Below are positions 26,786 through 36,986 of a stretch of DNA of 64,000 bases, one piece after another. Below the pieces are notes generated by a model. That model made no database searches and had not been told where the DNA came from. It saw only the letters and a list, made by a program, of their open reading frames with translations. The stretch's first letter is position 1. Every line of letters starts with the position of its first letter. Source of the stretch: Geminocystis sp. NIES-3708 (GTDB lineage: Bacteria; Cyanobacteriota; Cyanobacteriia; Cyanobacteriales; Cyanobacteriaceae). The translations under genes were made by a program, and so were the position numbers. The stretch lies in the NCBI RefSeq assembly GCF_001548095.1, contig NZ_AP014815.1:1301656-1365655 (forward strand), in the 5' to 3' direction.

Positions 26786-29494
26786 ATGGCGACAGATAAA
26801 GTTCATGACATTATGCGATATAACTATAATCCTCTCGATTTTATGTTTGCACCGAAATCCGTTGCCCTGATTGGTGCATCAGAAAAAGAAGGTAGTGTTG
26901 GACGCACTTTATTATGGAATTTGATTAGTCATCCTTTTGGTGGCACGGTTTTTCCTATTAATCCAAAACGTAAAAATGTTCTCGGTATTAGAGCTTATAG
27001 TACGATTAAAGAGTTACCTGAAACCGTTGATTTAGCTGTAATTGCCACACCGGCGGTGACAGTGCCGAATTTGATTAGGGAATGTGTCGAAGCTGGGGTT
27101 AAGGGTGCAATCATTATCTCCGCAGGATTTAAAGAAATTGGAGCAGAAGGGATTGCACTAGAGCAACAAATATTAAAAGAAGCCAAAAAAGGTAATTTAC
27201 GCATTATAGGTCCAAATTGCTTAGGATTGATCTGTCCTCCTACGGGTTTAAATGCCAGTTTTGCTAGTACCAGCGCAAAAAGTGGTAATGTGGCTTTTAT
27301 TAGTCAAAGTGGTGCTTTTTGTACTTCTATTCTCGATTGGAGTTTGAGAGAAAATCTTGGTTTTAGTGGTTTTATCTCCATAGGTTCAATGTTAGATGTC
27401 AATTGGGGAGATTTAATCTATTATTTTGGTGATGATCCATTAACAAAAAGTATTGTCATCTATATGGAATCCATCGGTGACGCTAGATCCTTTATTTCTG
27501 CCGCAAGGGAAGTTGCTTTATCAAAGCCGATTATCGTCATTAAAGGTGGGCGCACAGAGGAAGCCGCTAAAGCTGCTGCATCTCACACAGGTGCATTGAG
27601 TAGCAGTGATAAAGTCTTGGCGGCTGCCTTCCGCCGTTGTGGTGTTTTACAGGTAGATACCATCAAAGAAGTGTTTAACATGGCAGATTTATTAGCCAAG
27701 CAACCTCGCCCGAAAGGAAGACGCTTAACGATTTTAACCAATGCAGGAGGACCTGGAGTTTTAGCCACCGATGCGCTAACTTGGGGAAAAGGAGAATTAT
27801 CGCTCTTGAGTGAGACGACTATAGAAGAATTAAATAAAATTTTGCCTACCCATTGGAGTCACAGCAATCCCATTGATATTTTGGGAGATGCCACCCCAAG
27901 GCGTTATGCACAGGCTTTAGAAATTGCCGCAAAAGACGAAAATAGTGATGGATTATTAGTTATTTTAACTCCTCAAGACATGACTGATCCTACTAAAACT
28001 GCAGAAGAGTTAACAAAAATCACGGGCAAAATTAATCATAAACCTGTATTAGCAAGTTGGATGGGGGGAAGTGGTGTCGCTACTGGTGTTGAAATCCTCA
28101 ATCGTGCCAATATTTATACTCAACCTTATCCTGATGATGCGGCGAGGTTATTTAATCTCATGGGGCGTTATAGCTATAACTTGAAGGGATTATATGAAAT
28201 TCCTAGTTTTTCTAAGGCGGATAATCTCATTGATGAAGATTTAGCTATGAATATTATCGCCCATGCCCACGAAACGAATCGCACTTTATTGACGGAATAT
28301 GAATCGAAGCAGTTATTGCAAGCTTATAGTATTCCTACGGTAATGACTATTATCGCTCAAACCGTAGAAAAAGCCATCGAATCGGCGGAAAAAATTGGTT
28401 ATCCTGTGGTGATGAAACTCCATTCTGAAACTATTACCCATAAAACTGATGTGGGAGGTGTGAAATTAAATTTAACTAGCCAAGAGGATATAAAACAAGC
28501 CTTTCTTGCCATTCAAAAAAGAGTTAATGACAGTGACTTTTTAGGGGTAACAATTCAACCGATGATTAACCTTGAAGGTTATGAATTAATTTTAGGTAGC
28601 ACCGTTGATCCTCAATTTGGTCCTGTGTTATTATTTGGAACTGGTGGACAATTAGTAGAAGTATATCAGGATCAGGCTTTAGGATTACCACCTTTAAATA
28701 GTACCTTAGCCAAGCGTATGATGGAACAAACAAAAATCTATCAGGCTTTAAAAGGAGTTAGAGGTAGAAAATCTGTTAATTTAGAACAATTAGAGCAGAT
28801 TTTAGTATTATTTAGTCAATTAGTCATCGAACAACCGTTAATCAAAGAAATTGACATTAATCCTTTATTAGTTTCGGAAAATAACTTAATTGCTTTAGAT
28901 GCACGGGTGTTATTATATCCCCCTGACACTGAGAGAAAAGACATTATTCTTCCCGCTATTCGCCCTTATCCTAATCAATATATCTCCATGGCACAATTAG
29001 CCAATGGGAAAGAAATTAAAATTCGCCCGATTCGCCCCGAAGATGAGCCACAAGTTGCCTCTTTTTGTCAAAATTTATCTCAAGAAAGTGTTTATTTACG
29101 GTTTTTCCACTCTATCAGTTATCAATCCTTGATTTCCCATGAAAGGCTGACTCGCATTTGTTTTATCGATTATGATCAAGAAATTGCTTTAGTCGCTAGT
29201 TATCATCATCCAGATACTGATGAAAAAGAAATTCTGGCGATCGCAAGGCTAAGTAGAGTACATGGAAATACAGAACAAGCAGAGTTAGGTTTATTAGTTA
29301 AAGATAATTATCAAAGACAAGGATTAGGAACACTATTAGGACAAGATTTGATTAAAATAGCCAAAAAAGAAGGAATAAAAACTGTTATTGCTGATATTTT
29401 GCCTGATAATCAAGGAATGCAGAATCTTTGCCTTAAATTAGGATTTGAATTACATAAAACTGCGGATTTAGTCAATGCAGTTTATATTACCTAA
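26786..29494 (+). CDS. NDP-forming acyl-CoA synthetase / GNAT acetyltransferase fusion
   Basis: About 902 residues from the ATG at 26786 ([10 protein letters not shown]); the ORF is open to an ATG at 26738, but those 16 codons overlap a repeat-like sequence. Domains in order: CoA-binding ([14 protein letters not shown]), ligase-CoA with the catalytic His loop ([13 protein letters not shown]), succinyl-CoA synthetase-like ATP-grasp ([11 protein letters not shown]...HKTDVGG) and a C-terminal GNAT domain ([20 protein letters not shown]). Known relatives such as bacterial Pat/acyl-CoA synthetase fusions acetylate and inactivate acetyl-CoA synthetase, or interconvert acetate and acetyl-CoA with ADP. 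The active-site His appears intact, so ligase function is possible. It is monocistronic. Confidence 0.85.
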   Translation: MATDKVHDIMRYNYNPLDFMFAPKSVALIGASEKEGSVGRTLLWNLISHPFGGTVFPINPKRKNVLGIRAYSTIKELPETVDLAVIATPAVTVPNLIRECVEAGVKGAIIISAGFKEIGAEGIALEQQILKEAKKGNLRIIGPNCLGLICPPTGLNASFASTSAKSGNVAFISQSGAFCTSILDWSLRENLGFSGFISIGSMLDVNWGDLIYYFGDDPLTKSIVIYMESIGDARSFISAAREVALSKPIIVIKGGRTEEAAKAAASHTGALSSSDKVLAAAFRRCGVLQVDTIKEVFNMADLLAKQPRPKGRRLTILTNAGGPGVLATDALTWGKGELSLLSETTIEELNKILPTHWSHSNPIDILGDATPRRYAQALEIAAKDENSDGLLVILTPQDMTDPTKTAEELTKITGKINHKPVLASWMGGSGVATGVEILNRANIYTQPYPDDAARLFNLMGRYSYNLKGLYEIPSFSKADNLIDEDLAMNIIAHAHETNRTLLTEYESKQLLQAYSIPTVMTIIAQTVEKAIESAEKIGYPVVMKLHSETITHKTDVGGVKLNLTSQEDIKQAFLAIQKRVNDSDFLGVTIQPMINLEGYELILGSTVDPQFGPVLLFGTGGQLVEVYQDQALGLPPLNSTLAKRMMEQTKIYQALKGVRGRKSVNLEQLEQILVLFSQLVIEQPLIKEIDINPLLVSENNLIALDARVLLYPPDTERKDIILPAIRPYPNQYISMAQLANGKEIKIRPIRPEDEPQVASFCQNLSQESVYLRFFHSISYQSLISHERLTRICFIDYDQEIALVASYHHPDTDEKEILAIARLSRVHGNTEQAELGLLVKDNYQRQGLGTLLGQDLIKIAKKEGIKTVIADILPDNQGMQNLCLKLGFELHKTADLVNAVYIT

Positions 29495-29813
29495 CTTCGA
29501 TATAAAATTATCGGTGAAGAAAGGAAATAACTAGGTGAGTATAATTAATTATGGATTTTATTTTTCCTAAGCTCTTGTTAATGATTGTTATCGGGGGGTT
29601 TAAACCCCTTTCCTTTCATTGCTTATACACCATTAATTTTTTCAAAATATTTACTATACTAATTCTTCACTTTTATTTTTTGCTCTCATTTCTTTAATCA
29701 CCGAATAATTAAGGATTCTTACATTGAACTTAAGTATATTATTGTGTTGGGGAAAATGGAATAGATAGGTCTAAACTTATTGGTAGTCAGCTATCAGTTT
29801 AATGATCAAAAAA
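29495..29813. other. Intergenic region with a perfect palindrome
   Basis: 319 bp between the convergent acyl-CoA synthetase and ion-channel genes. GGGGTTTAAACCCC at 29595-29608 is its own reverse complement and could serve as a short terminator stem for either strand (4-5 GC pairs, T-rich sequence downstream on the plus strand). A GTCAGCTATCAG word near 29787 resembles a known degenerate cyanobacterial repeat. No gene was found. Confidence 0.45.
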
Positions 29814-31709
29814 TCAAGATTGAGAAATCACAATAATTTGATCTTGATCATTAAAACCAATAATATTAGATTTTGGAGGATTGAGGACGATGCCATAGTT
29901 TTTTGCTTTATTGTTGGCGTATGCTTTGATGCGATAACCAATTACTGATTCATTTTGTTTATTGGCTGAAGCGACTACAGTATAAAAACTTAATGGTTGA
30001 TCGATTATGACATAATTAGTAATTGGTTTAAGATAAATTTCTGATCCTTCAGGGCTTAATAATTCTTCAAAAATTTCCTGATTAGTTTTGTTTTCTGCAA
30101 TTTGTGCCATGATTAAGCTAATAATACGTTCACTGATCACAAAATCATCAGGCTTTGCAATAGAGGCTAAATCTTGGTTTCTAGCATCTAACATTTCTGT
30201 TACAATAGTTTGATTTCCTCGTTGATAATCTTTTGTTAAATGACGTAATTGTAATAAAGTGACTAAAGTTTGAGCATCGGCTAATTCTGGTTCAACTTGA
30301 TCTGAAGAAGTTAGTAAAATTTGGTCATAACTAGATAAATTTAACTGTTGAAGAACATTATATTCTGTTGGTTCACCTTGATGATATTTAACTTTTTGAT
30401 GGATTAAATTCAATGTATTTTCTGCTAAACCAGTTTCTGATTCTGGAAGATTAGCAACAACAGTAACTAAAGAATCAGCACCGACATAATCATCTAATAA
30501 TTTAATCATTGAAGGTACTCGAACATTCCAACCCAATATTAAGGTATTTTCTGATTTTGGTGGTATCGGAATAGCGGTGGTAATCAGTTTAGAATCAATA
30601 TTTAATTCTACTTCTCTTAAACAAGCAGTATCATCATCTTCAGCGATAATAATTAATTGTTCGTTGGCTTGAAATAATCTTTCTTGGGGAGGATTTAGTT
30701 CTATTTTTCCTTCTTTATTTCTAATTCCAATTACTGAAGCATTTTCATGGGCTAGAACTATTTCACCATAATTTTTATCAACTAAATCTTGTTGTGAATA
30801 TAGATAAATTTCATTGCCGCTAAAATCAAATAAATCCATATAGATTAAAGATAAGCCAGACTGAAGACTGGTTTGGACAATGATACGGGAAATAATATCA
30901 TTAGTTAATAAACTTGATCCTTGATTTCCAGTAATTAACTTAATAATATCTAAACTTTTTTCTTCCTGAACCTCTGCAACAATATGATAAGATTTTCGAT
31001 CATCTCTTTGAATATTCATAATTGCTAACAAAGTTTTAATCAAATTAATATCACCATACTCTGACGGTGAATTAAGAATAATTATTGAGCGAGAATTTTG
31101 AATATTAACTAAAGCTAAATCATTAAAATCACTAGATTTTCCATGACGGCAAATAATGGGAGTATGATATTTAAAATTCAAAGATTTTTGTATATTTTCT
31201 TCCATTTCAACTTTATCTTCCTCGCTCAGAATTACAATTGAACATTTAGGATTATTAACATTGGCAAGAATTAATTCTGATAGGAGGGTAAAAATTTGAA
31301 AAGACCAACCAAGAATTACGATATGATCATTTTCTATTACCTGTGATCTTCCTTTTCTTAAATCTTGTAATTTACTTTCAATACCACTACTTAATAAACC
31401 AATTAAAGTACTGATGATAAAAATACCGCCAAAGGTGACAAATAACATAAATAAACGAAATAACCACCCCGTATCACCTCCTACCGTGCCCGTATCAAGA
31501 GTGCGCATTAAAACACCCCAGACGGCTTCGGGAAAACTATAGGGAGAGGAATCAGGAGAAGTTAATCCTGTGATGGTAATAATAATTGCAGTAATTAAAA
31601 TAAATAAACCTGAAATGATTGCTAAACCGCCAATAAGAGAAATAGTTCCCTTTGCCATAAAATTATCAAAGGCATAATGTAATCGATCTAGTAAAGTAAC
31701 TTTTTTCAT
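29814..31709 (-). CDS. CASTOR/POLLUX-type ion channel protein
   Basis: 631 residues. Two N-terminal membrane helices (about 19-47 and 85-108) flank a pore region (SFPEAVWGVLMRTLDTGTVGGDTGW), followed by two RCK/TrkA-N-like Rossmann modules (beginning DHIVILGWSFQ and NTLILGWNVRV) and TrkA-C-type segments. This is the architecture of the CASTOR/POLLUX family, cation channels known from plant nuclear envelopes (K+/Ca2+) and from bacteria. Ion choice is not readable. The start lies 23 bp after the stop of the upstream receiver-kinase gene, so they are almost certainly one operon. A strong functional link between kinase and channel is inferred, not shown. Confidence 0.85.
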   Translation of the reverse strand: MKKVTLLDRLHYAFDNFMAKGTISLIGGLAIISGLFILITAIIITITGLTSPDSSPYSFPEAVWGVLMRTLDTGTVGGDTGWLFRLFMLFVTFGGIFIISTLIGLLSSGIESKLQDLRKGRSQVIENDHIVILGWSFQIFTLLSELILANVNNPKCSIVILSEEDKVEMEENIQKSLNFKYHTPIICRHGKSSDFNDLALVNIQNSRSIIILNSPSEYGDINLIKTLLAIMNIQRDDRKSYHIVAEVQEEKSLDIIKLITGNQGSSLLTNDIISRIIVQTSLQSGLSLIYMDLFDFSGNEIYLYSQQDLVDKNYGEIVLAHENASVIGIRNKEGKIELNPPQERLFQANEQLIIIAEDDDTACLREVELNIDSKLITTAIPIPPKSENTLILGWNVRVPSMIKLLDDYVGADSLVTVVANLPESETGLAENTLNLIHQKVKYHQGEPTEYNVLQQLNLSSYDQILLTSSDQVEPELADAQTLVTLLQLRHLTKDYQRGNQTIVTEMLDARNQDLASIAKPDDFVISERIISLIMAQIAENKTNQEIFEELLSPEGSEIYLKPITNYVIIDQPLSFYTVVASANKQNESVIGYRIKAYANNKAKNYGIVLNPPKSNIIGFNDQDQIIVISQS

Positions 31710-31732
31710 TTGTATGATTTTATCTAATAAGA

Positions 31733-32833
31733 TTAATTTTGTTCTAATTTTTGTGAATAGTCAGAAAATTCTACAATAAAAATATTACCTTTTTCTGCAT
31801 TATTTTCTACTCTAATTGTGCCATTATGTGCTTCGATCGCCATTTTACAAAATGCTAAACCTAAACCAAGTTGTTGTACTTCTTCCATCTCTGAAGCAAT
31901 TTGATATTTTTCAAAAATTAATTGTTTTTTATCCTCAGAAATATTATTGCCAAAATCAATGATTTTTATCTGAATAATGTTATTTTCTAAGTAATTAAGT
32001 TCACAAATTATTTTACTATCATTAGGAGAAAATTTAATAGCATTGGCTAATAAGTTATTAATAATTCTACCGATTATTTGAGAATCTATAATGACCGTTT
32101 TTTCTTGAGAAGGTAGGTTCAAAATTAATTGAATATTACAAAAATTTGCAGCATTTTTAAAAGTATTAATTTCTGATTTTAAAAGTTGATTAATATTTTT
32201 TTCTTTCAATGATAAAATAAGTTGACCATATTGTAATTTACCCATTTGTAGTAAATTATCAATTTGATTATTTAAAATTTCCCCTGAACTAACAATTTCG
32301 TCAACTTTTTCTAAATAAATTTCTGGAGATATTTGAGGTATTTTTAAAATTCCTGCACAAAGAATAATATTGGTTAAAGGATTACGTAAATCATGAACAA
32401 TGATGCTGGTCATTTCTTCTCTTAAATTTAACAATTCTTGTAAAGAATCATATTGTTTTTTTATCCTTAACATGGAGTGAACACGGGCTGATAATTCCGC
32501 ACGATTAACTGGTTTACTGATAAAATCATCAGCACCAGCTTCTAAACATTTAGCTAAATCTTTTTTCTCATTTAATGCCGTAACCATAATGATAGGAATC
32601 GACTGCCATAGAGAATTTGCTTTAATAATTTTACAAATTTCAATACCATCTAAATCAGGCATCATCACATCTAAAATAATCAAGTCTGGTTTAATTATTT
32701 CTAATTGACATAAAGCATTTTTACCGCTAGAACTATAGTGCAAATCATACCTATAATCATAGAGTAAACCTTCAATAATATCAAAGTTATTAGGATCATC
32801 ATCTATTACTAAAATAGAAATTTTTTGTGTCAT
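31733..32833 (-). CDS. Response regulator receiver-histidine kinase (REC-HisKA-HATPase)
   Basis: 366 residues, an inverted hybrid with an N-terminal receiver. Phosphoacceptor D55 (LIILD55VMMPD), the acidic pocket (DDDP at 11-14) and K107 (ISKPV) are present. The kinase has H147 (VH147DLRNPLTNI), N box (LLANAIKFSP), and G boxes (DFGNNIS, GLGLAFCK). It has no membrane helix, so it is cytoplasmic and probably takes phosphate from another kinase or is itself modulated by the receiver. It is upstream of and cotranscribed with the ion-channel gene; the divergent hybrid kinase with a bilin-type GAF domain starts 197 bp away. It is a good candidate relay partner. Confidence 0.9.
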   Translation of the reverse strand: MTQKISILVIDDDPNNFDIIEGLLYDYRYDLHYSSSGKNALCQLEIIKPDLIILDVMMPDLDGIEICKIIKANSLWQSIPIIMVTALNEKKDLAKCLEAGADDFISKPVNRAELSARVHSMLRIKKQYDSLQELLNLREEMTSIIVHDLRNPLTNIILCAGILKIPQISPEIYLEKVDEIVSSGEILNNQIDNLLQMGKLQYGQLILSLKEKNINQLLKSEINTFKNAANFCNIQLILNLPSQEKTVIIDSQIIGRIINNLLANAIKFSPNDSKIICELNYLENNIIQIKIIDFGNNISEDKKQLIFEKYQIASEMEEVQQLGLGLAFCKMAIEAHNGTIRVENNAEKGNIFIVEFSDYSQKLEQN

Positions 32834-33030
32834 TAATTTAACTTAGTTTATCAAAATAATAATTAATTTATTTACTATTTAAAAATTATCTTCTGAAAAT
32901 TTACTGCATAATTAAGCAATCTTATATAATCTTATTGATAACTAATTTTTTAAAATAAATCTACTTTTTTAAAGATAGAGATTTCTAATTCAGTATATTT
33001 ACTTAACTTTCATCCTATTTTTACCTGAAC

Positions 33031-36000
33031 ATGAATATTGAGACAGAATTGAGACAAAAAATCTTTGATTTAGAAAAAAAAATTGAGCTACAAAACTTAG
33101 TTTCTAATATCTCCAATCAGATTCGTGAGTCCTTTATTTTAGAAAAAATTTTGTCCACTTGTGTGACACAAATAAGAGACTTTATTAATTGCGATCGAGT
33201 TTTAGTATTTCAATTTGAACCAGACTATAGTGGTATTATCATCGCCGAATCTGTGACTAACAATTTTCCTTCAAGTTTGGGTAATCGCATTGAAGATAGT
33301 TGTTTTATAGAAAAGACAAGCATTCTTTATCAAAAAAATATTCCTATTATTGTTAATAATATTTATGAAACAAATTATACTAAATGTCATTTACAATTAT
33401 TGAAAGAGTATAAAGTAAAAGGTAATCTAGTTGTACCCCTAAGAATCAAAGATGATTTGTGGGGGTTATTAATTGCACATAAATGTTGTGATTGCTCTAA
33501 ATGGGAAGAAACAGACATCGTACTTTTGCAAGAAATAGGTAAACAATTAGAAATTGCTATTAATCAAAGTATAATGTACAAAAAATTAGCAGAAAGTGAA
33601 AAGTTATATGGAGAAGCTCAAAAAATAGCACATATAGGCAGTTGGGAACATAATGTTCAAGATAAAAGTACTTATTGGTCTGAAGAATCATATAATATTC
33701 TTGAACTTAGTCCTCAAGAATGTGAGCCTTCCTTTGAAAAATTTTGTGATATAGTTCACCCCGATGATCTTTGCTTAGTGCAAACAAACTATGCCAATCA
33801 TATCGCTTATGGTGATGATTATGATTTTGTTCATCGTCTTCTCATGAAAGATGGCAGAATCAAATATGTTAGAGAAAAATGTAGAACTATTTATGATTCG
33901 GAAGGAAATCCATTACGATCTTTTGGAACGATGCAAGATGTAACTTCACAGAAGTCAGCAGAAAACATTATTAAGCTGATTATGGAAGGAACTTCAAATA
34001 GTATTAATGGACAAGAATTTTTTACTGCCCTAGTCACAAAAATTGGTGAAGCTATCAATAAATCTCATATTGTCGTGTGTGATTTGAGAGATGATTCTGC
34101 TTATGCTAAAACATTGGCATTTTGGGCAAAAGGAAAATTACAACCTAATATAAATTACAAACTTGAAAATACTCCTTGCGAAAAAGTATCAGAAAATCAA
34201 TATTATTTTTGTTGCCAAAATCTTCAACAGTATTTTCCCTACGACTTGTTTTTAAAAGAAATATCAGCTCAAAGTTATGTTGGTATTAGTTTACTGGATA
34301 TGAATGGAAATAGTTTAGGGCATCTTTGTATTTTAGATGAAAATCCTATAAGTACAGATATGGCTAACCAGATTAAAAATATTTTAGAAATATTTGCACC
34401 CCGTGCCAGTGCTGAATTATTACGCCTTAGAAAAGATGAAAACTTACAAGAAATTAACGCTATTTTAGAAGCAAAAATTCAAGAGCGTACAAAAGAATTA
34501 GAGTCTTCTCGACAATTTATTAAAACTGTTCTTGATACGATTCCCTTGCCAGTATTTTGGAAAAACCAAGAATCGATATTTTTGGGATGTAATCAAAAAC
34601 TCGCAGAAATTATGGACTTACAATCTACTTCCGAGATAATTGGAAAAAGAAAAGCTGATTTTCATAATCAAAATATAGAGGTGAATAATTATATTGATGA
34701 TGAAATTGTATTATGCGATCAAGAAATTATAACCACTGGTACAGCTAAATTAGCCATTGAAGAAACCTTAACTTTACCTAATGGCGAACAACGATTGATA
34801 GAAACCTATAAAGCACCATTAAAGGATTTGGATGGTAACATAATTGGTTTAGTGGGAATGTTTTTAGACATCACCATTAAAAAGCAAATAGAAGAAGAAA
34901 AACAAAGATTAATATTGGAATTACAACAAAAGAATAATCTTCTTAGTGGTATAACTAACGCACAATCTCAATTTATTACTGCCGAAAGTCGCTCTACCAT
35001 TTTTGAAAGTTTACTTTCTAGTATCCTAGAGTTCACTGATAGCGAATATGGTTTTATAGCAGAAGTTTTATCTCAACAAGATGATAGCTTCGTAATCGAA
35101 GAAACTATCCTACAAACAAGAAGTATTCCTTCTATTCAAAGCCAAAATATCACAAATATTTCATGGGATCAAAAAAACCAGAAATTTTATGAATCAAACC
35201 ATAGAAAAGGTATGGAATTGACTAACATAAATACCCTATTCAACACCATCATCATCACGGGGAAACCAATTATCAGTAATAATCCTCAAACCAATAATCT
35301 TGATGAAGATTTTGCCGAAAAACATTCTTTTCTTAATGCTTTTTTAGGAATTCCTTTTTTCAGTAACTCTCAATTAATTGGAATTTTAGGTATTGCTAAT
35401 CGTCAAGAAGGATATGATCACTCTCTAATTGAGTATTTACAGCCATTTATAATCACTTGTACAAACCTTATTAAAGGTTATAGAATCGATCGACAAAGAA
35501 GATGTGCAGAAGAACAATTATATAGAAGTAATAAAGAATTAATCCGTGCTACTCGTCTTAAAGATGAATTTTTAGCGAATATGAGTCATGAATTGCGAAC
35601 TCCTCTTAATGCTATTTTAGGTAACGCAGAAATTCTCTTAGAACAAATTTTTGGAGAAATTAATGATAGACAAGAAAAAAGTCTTAAAACCATTGAAAAT
35701 AGCGGCAATCATCTTCTTGAGTTAATCAATGATATTCTCGATGTAGCAAAAATAGAATCAGGTCAAATGAAGTTAGAACTTAATTCTACTTCCCTTGAGT
35801 CTTTATGCCAATCTGCCATCACTTTCGTACAACAACAAGCCTTTAAAAAGCAAATTCAACTCATTTCTATAATCCCTAAGTCTTTACCTAATTTATTACT
35901 AGATCAAAAACGTATTCGTCAAGTCTTAATCAATTTGCTTAATAATGCGGTTAAATTTACCTCTGAAAGAGGAAAAATTACCCTAGAAATATCTTTAATT

Positions 36001-36759
36001 AATAACTCAGACAAAGAAGATCAAACATATTTACGCATAACTATAACTGATACAGGAATTGGTATTAGTTCTGAAAATATCCCACTATTATTTAAACCTT
36101 TTATTCAAATAGATAGTACTCTTAATCGTCAATATGTCGGAACAGGTTTAGGATTGGCATTAGTTAAACAAATTATAGAACTTCACCAAGGAAAAGTTGG
36201 AGTGACTAGCCAAATTGGTGAAGGCAGTTGTTTTTATATTGACTTACCCTATTCTGTTTCAAGTCTTTCTTTTTTTCCAACTTCCATTATCAAAACTCAT
36301 TTTCATGACAAGGATATTCACATACCTTCGGCGACAAATTCCCCTTTAATTTTATTAGCAGAAGATAATGAAGCCAATATCCTCACCATTTCTAGTTATT
36401 TGTCCGCTAAAGGTTATCGTTTAATTGTGGCTCATAATGGCAAAGAAGCCATCCTTATAACGAAAACACATCATCCTGATTTAATTTTGATGGATATTCA
36501 AATGCCTGAAATCAATGGATTAGAAGCAATCAAAAGCATTCGACAACAAAAATCTTTTAACAATATTCCTATTATTGTTCTCACGGCATTAACCATGGAA
36601 GGCGATCGTACACTACCACTTCATGATCGCCATATACCTCTAAAAGAGTCACTCCATAATCGACAACTTTATCTTGATATAGGAGCTAACGATTATATTA
36701 GTAAACCCGTTCGCCTTAAAGAATTAGTCACTAAAATAGAAAAACTAATTAGAGTGTGA
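33031..36759 (+). CDS. Hybrid histidine kinase with DXCF-type cyanobacteriochrome GAF domain
   Basis: 1,242 residues, no membrane helix. Order: GAF1 (20-180), PAS fold (190-310), GAF2 (315-465), PAS (490-625), GAF3 (640-825), HisKA (H853 in MSH853ELRTPL), HATPase (NLLNNAVKF, DTGIGI, GTGLGLAL), C-terminal receiver (D1155 in LMDIQMPE). GAF1 resembles phytochrome/cyanobacteriochrome domains (CDRVLVFQFEPDYSG) and has the canonical bilin-anchor C119-H120 plus a second D89-S-C91-F motif, 28 residues before it. That is the spacing of DXCF-type cyanobacteriochromes, which typically sense blue/green or blue/teal light. The receiver has an unusual ~20-residue insertion (about 1194-1214). It is divergent from the kinase-channel pair. 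Bilin attachment is inferred. Confidence 0.9.
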   Translation: MNIETELRQKIFDLEKKIELQNLVSNISNQIRESFILEKILSTCVTQIRDFINCDRVLVFQFEPDYSGIIIAESVTNNFPSSLGNRIEDSCFIEKTSILYQKNIPIIVNNIYETNYTKCHLQLLKEYKVKGNLVVPLRIKDDLWGLLIAHKCCDCSKWEETDIVLLQEIGKQLEIAINQSIMYKKLAESEKLYGEAQKIAHIGSWEHNVQDKSTYWSEESYNILELSPQECEPSFEKFCDIVHPDDLCLVQTNYANHIAYGDDYDFVHRLLMKDGRIKYVREKCRTIYDSEGNPLRSFGTMQDVTSQKSAENIIKLIMEGTSNSINGQEFFTALVTKIGEAINKSHIVVCDLRDDSAYAKTLAFWAKGKLQPNINYKLENTPCEKVSENQYYFCCQNLQQYFPYDLFLKEISAQSYVGISLLDMNGNSLGHLCILDENPISTDMANQIKNILEIFAPRASAELLRLRKDENLQEINAILEAKIQERTKELESSRQFIKTVLDTIPLPVFWKNQESIFLGCNQKLAEIMDLQSTSEIIGKRKADFHNQNIEVNNYIDDEIVLCDQEIITTGTAKLAIEETLTLPNGEQRLIETYKAPLKDLDGNIIGLVGMFLDITIKKQIEEEKQRLILELQQKNNLLSGITNAQSQFITAESRSTIFESLLSSILEFTDSEYGFIAEVLSQQDDSFVIEETILQTRSIPSIQSQNITNISWDQKNQKFYESNHRKGMELTNINTLFNTIIITGKPIISNNPQTNNLDEDFAEKHSFLNAFLGIPFFSNSQLIGILGIANRQEGYDHSLIEYLQPFIITCTNLIKGYRIDRQRRCAEEQLYRSNKELIRATRLKDEFLANMSHELRTPLNAILGNAEILLEQIFGEINDRQEKSLKTIENSGNHLLELINDILDVAKIESGQMKLELNSTSLESLCQSAITFVQQQAFKKQIQLISIIPKSLPNLLLDQKRIRQVLINLLNNAVKFTSERGKITLEISLINNSDKEDQTYLRITITDTGIGISSENIPLLFKPFIQIDSTLNRQYVGTGLGLALVKQIIELHQGKVGVTSQIGEGSCFYIDLPYSVSSLSFFPTSIIKTHFHDKDIHIPSATNSPLILLAEDNEANILTISSYLSAKGYRLIVAHNGKEAILITKTHHPDLILMDIQMPEINGLEAIKSIRQQKSFNNIPIIVLTALTMEGDRTLPLHDRHIPLKESLHNRQLYLDIGANDYISKPVRLKELVTKIEKLIRV

Positions 36760-36842
36760 TGAAAAAGTATGAGAGATGAGGGTAACTATCCGCTTTTTTC
36801 CTCTCTTAACTTTATCAAACTGGTATTAAATTTTAAGGTTTT

Positions 36843-36857
36843 GTCAAAGACTTTGAC
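36843..36857. other. Short palindrome in a convergent intergenic gap
   Basis: GTCAAAG-A-CTTTGAC is a perfect inverted repeat about a single central base, in the 227-bp gap between the convergent hybrid kinase and GldG-family genes. It may help end transcription; no clean T-tract follows on either strand. Confidence 0.3.
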
Positions 36858-36986
36858 TTTCCAAAGTTTTTGGTCGATAATTTTTATTTCAGTTTTGCTA
36901 CAGTTTGAAATATTACACCTTAGATAAAAAATCCCTGTTTAAGTAAGATCATTACTAGAAACAAGAAGTCACTTCTTCATAATTAT

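Noticed and set aside
29595-29608. GGGGTTTAAACCCC as a firm intrinsic terminator
   Set aside because: Stem is only four to five strong pairs and no uniform T-tract follows; kept as a palindrome only.
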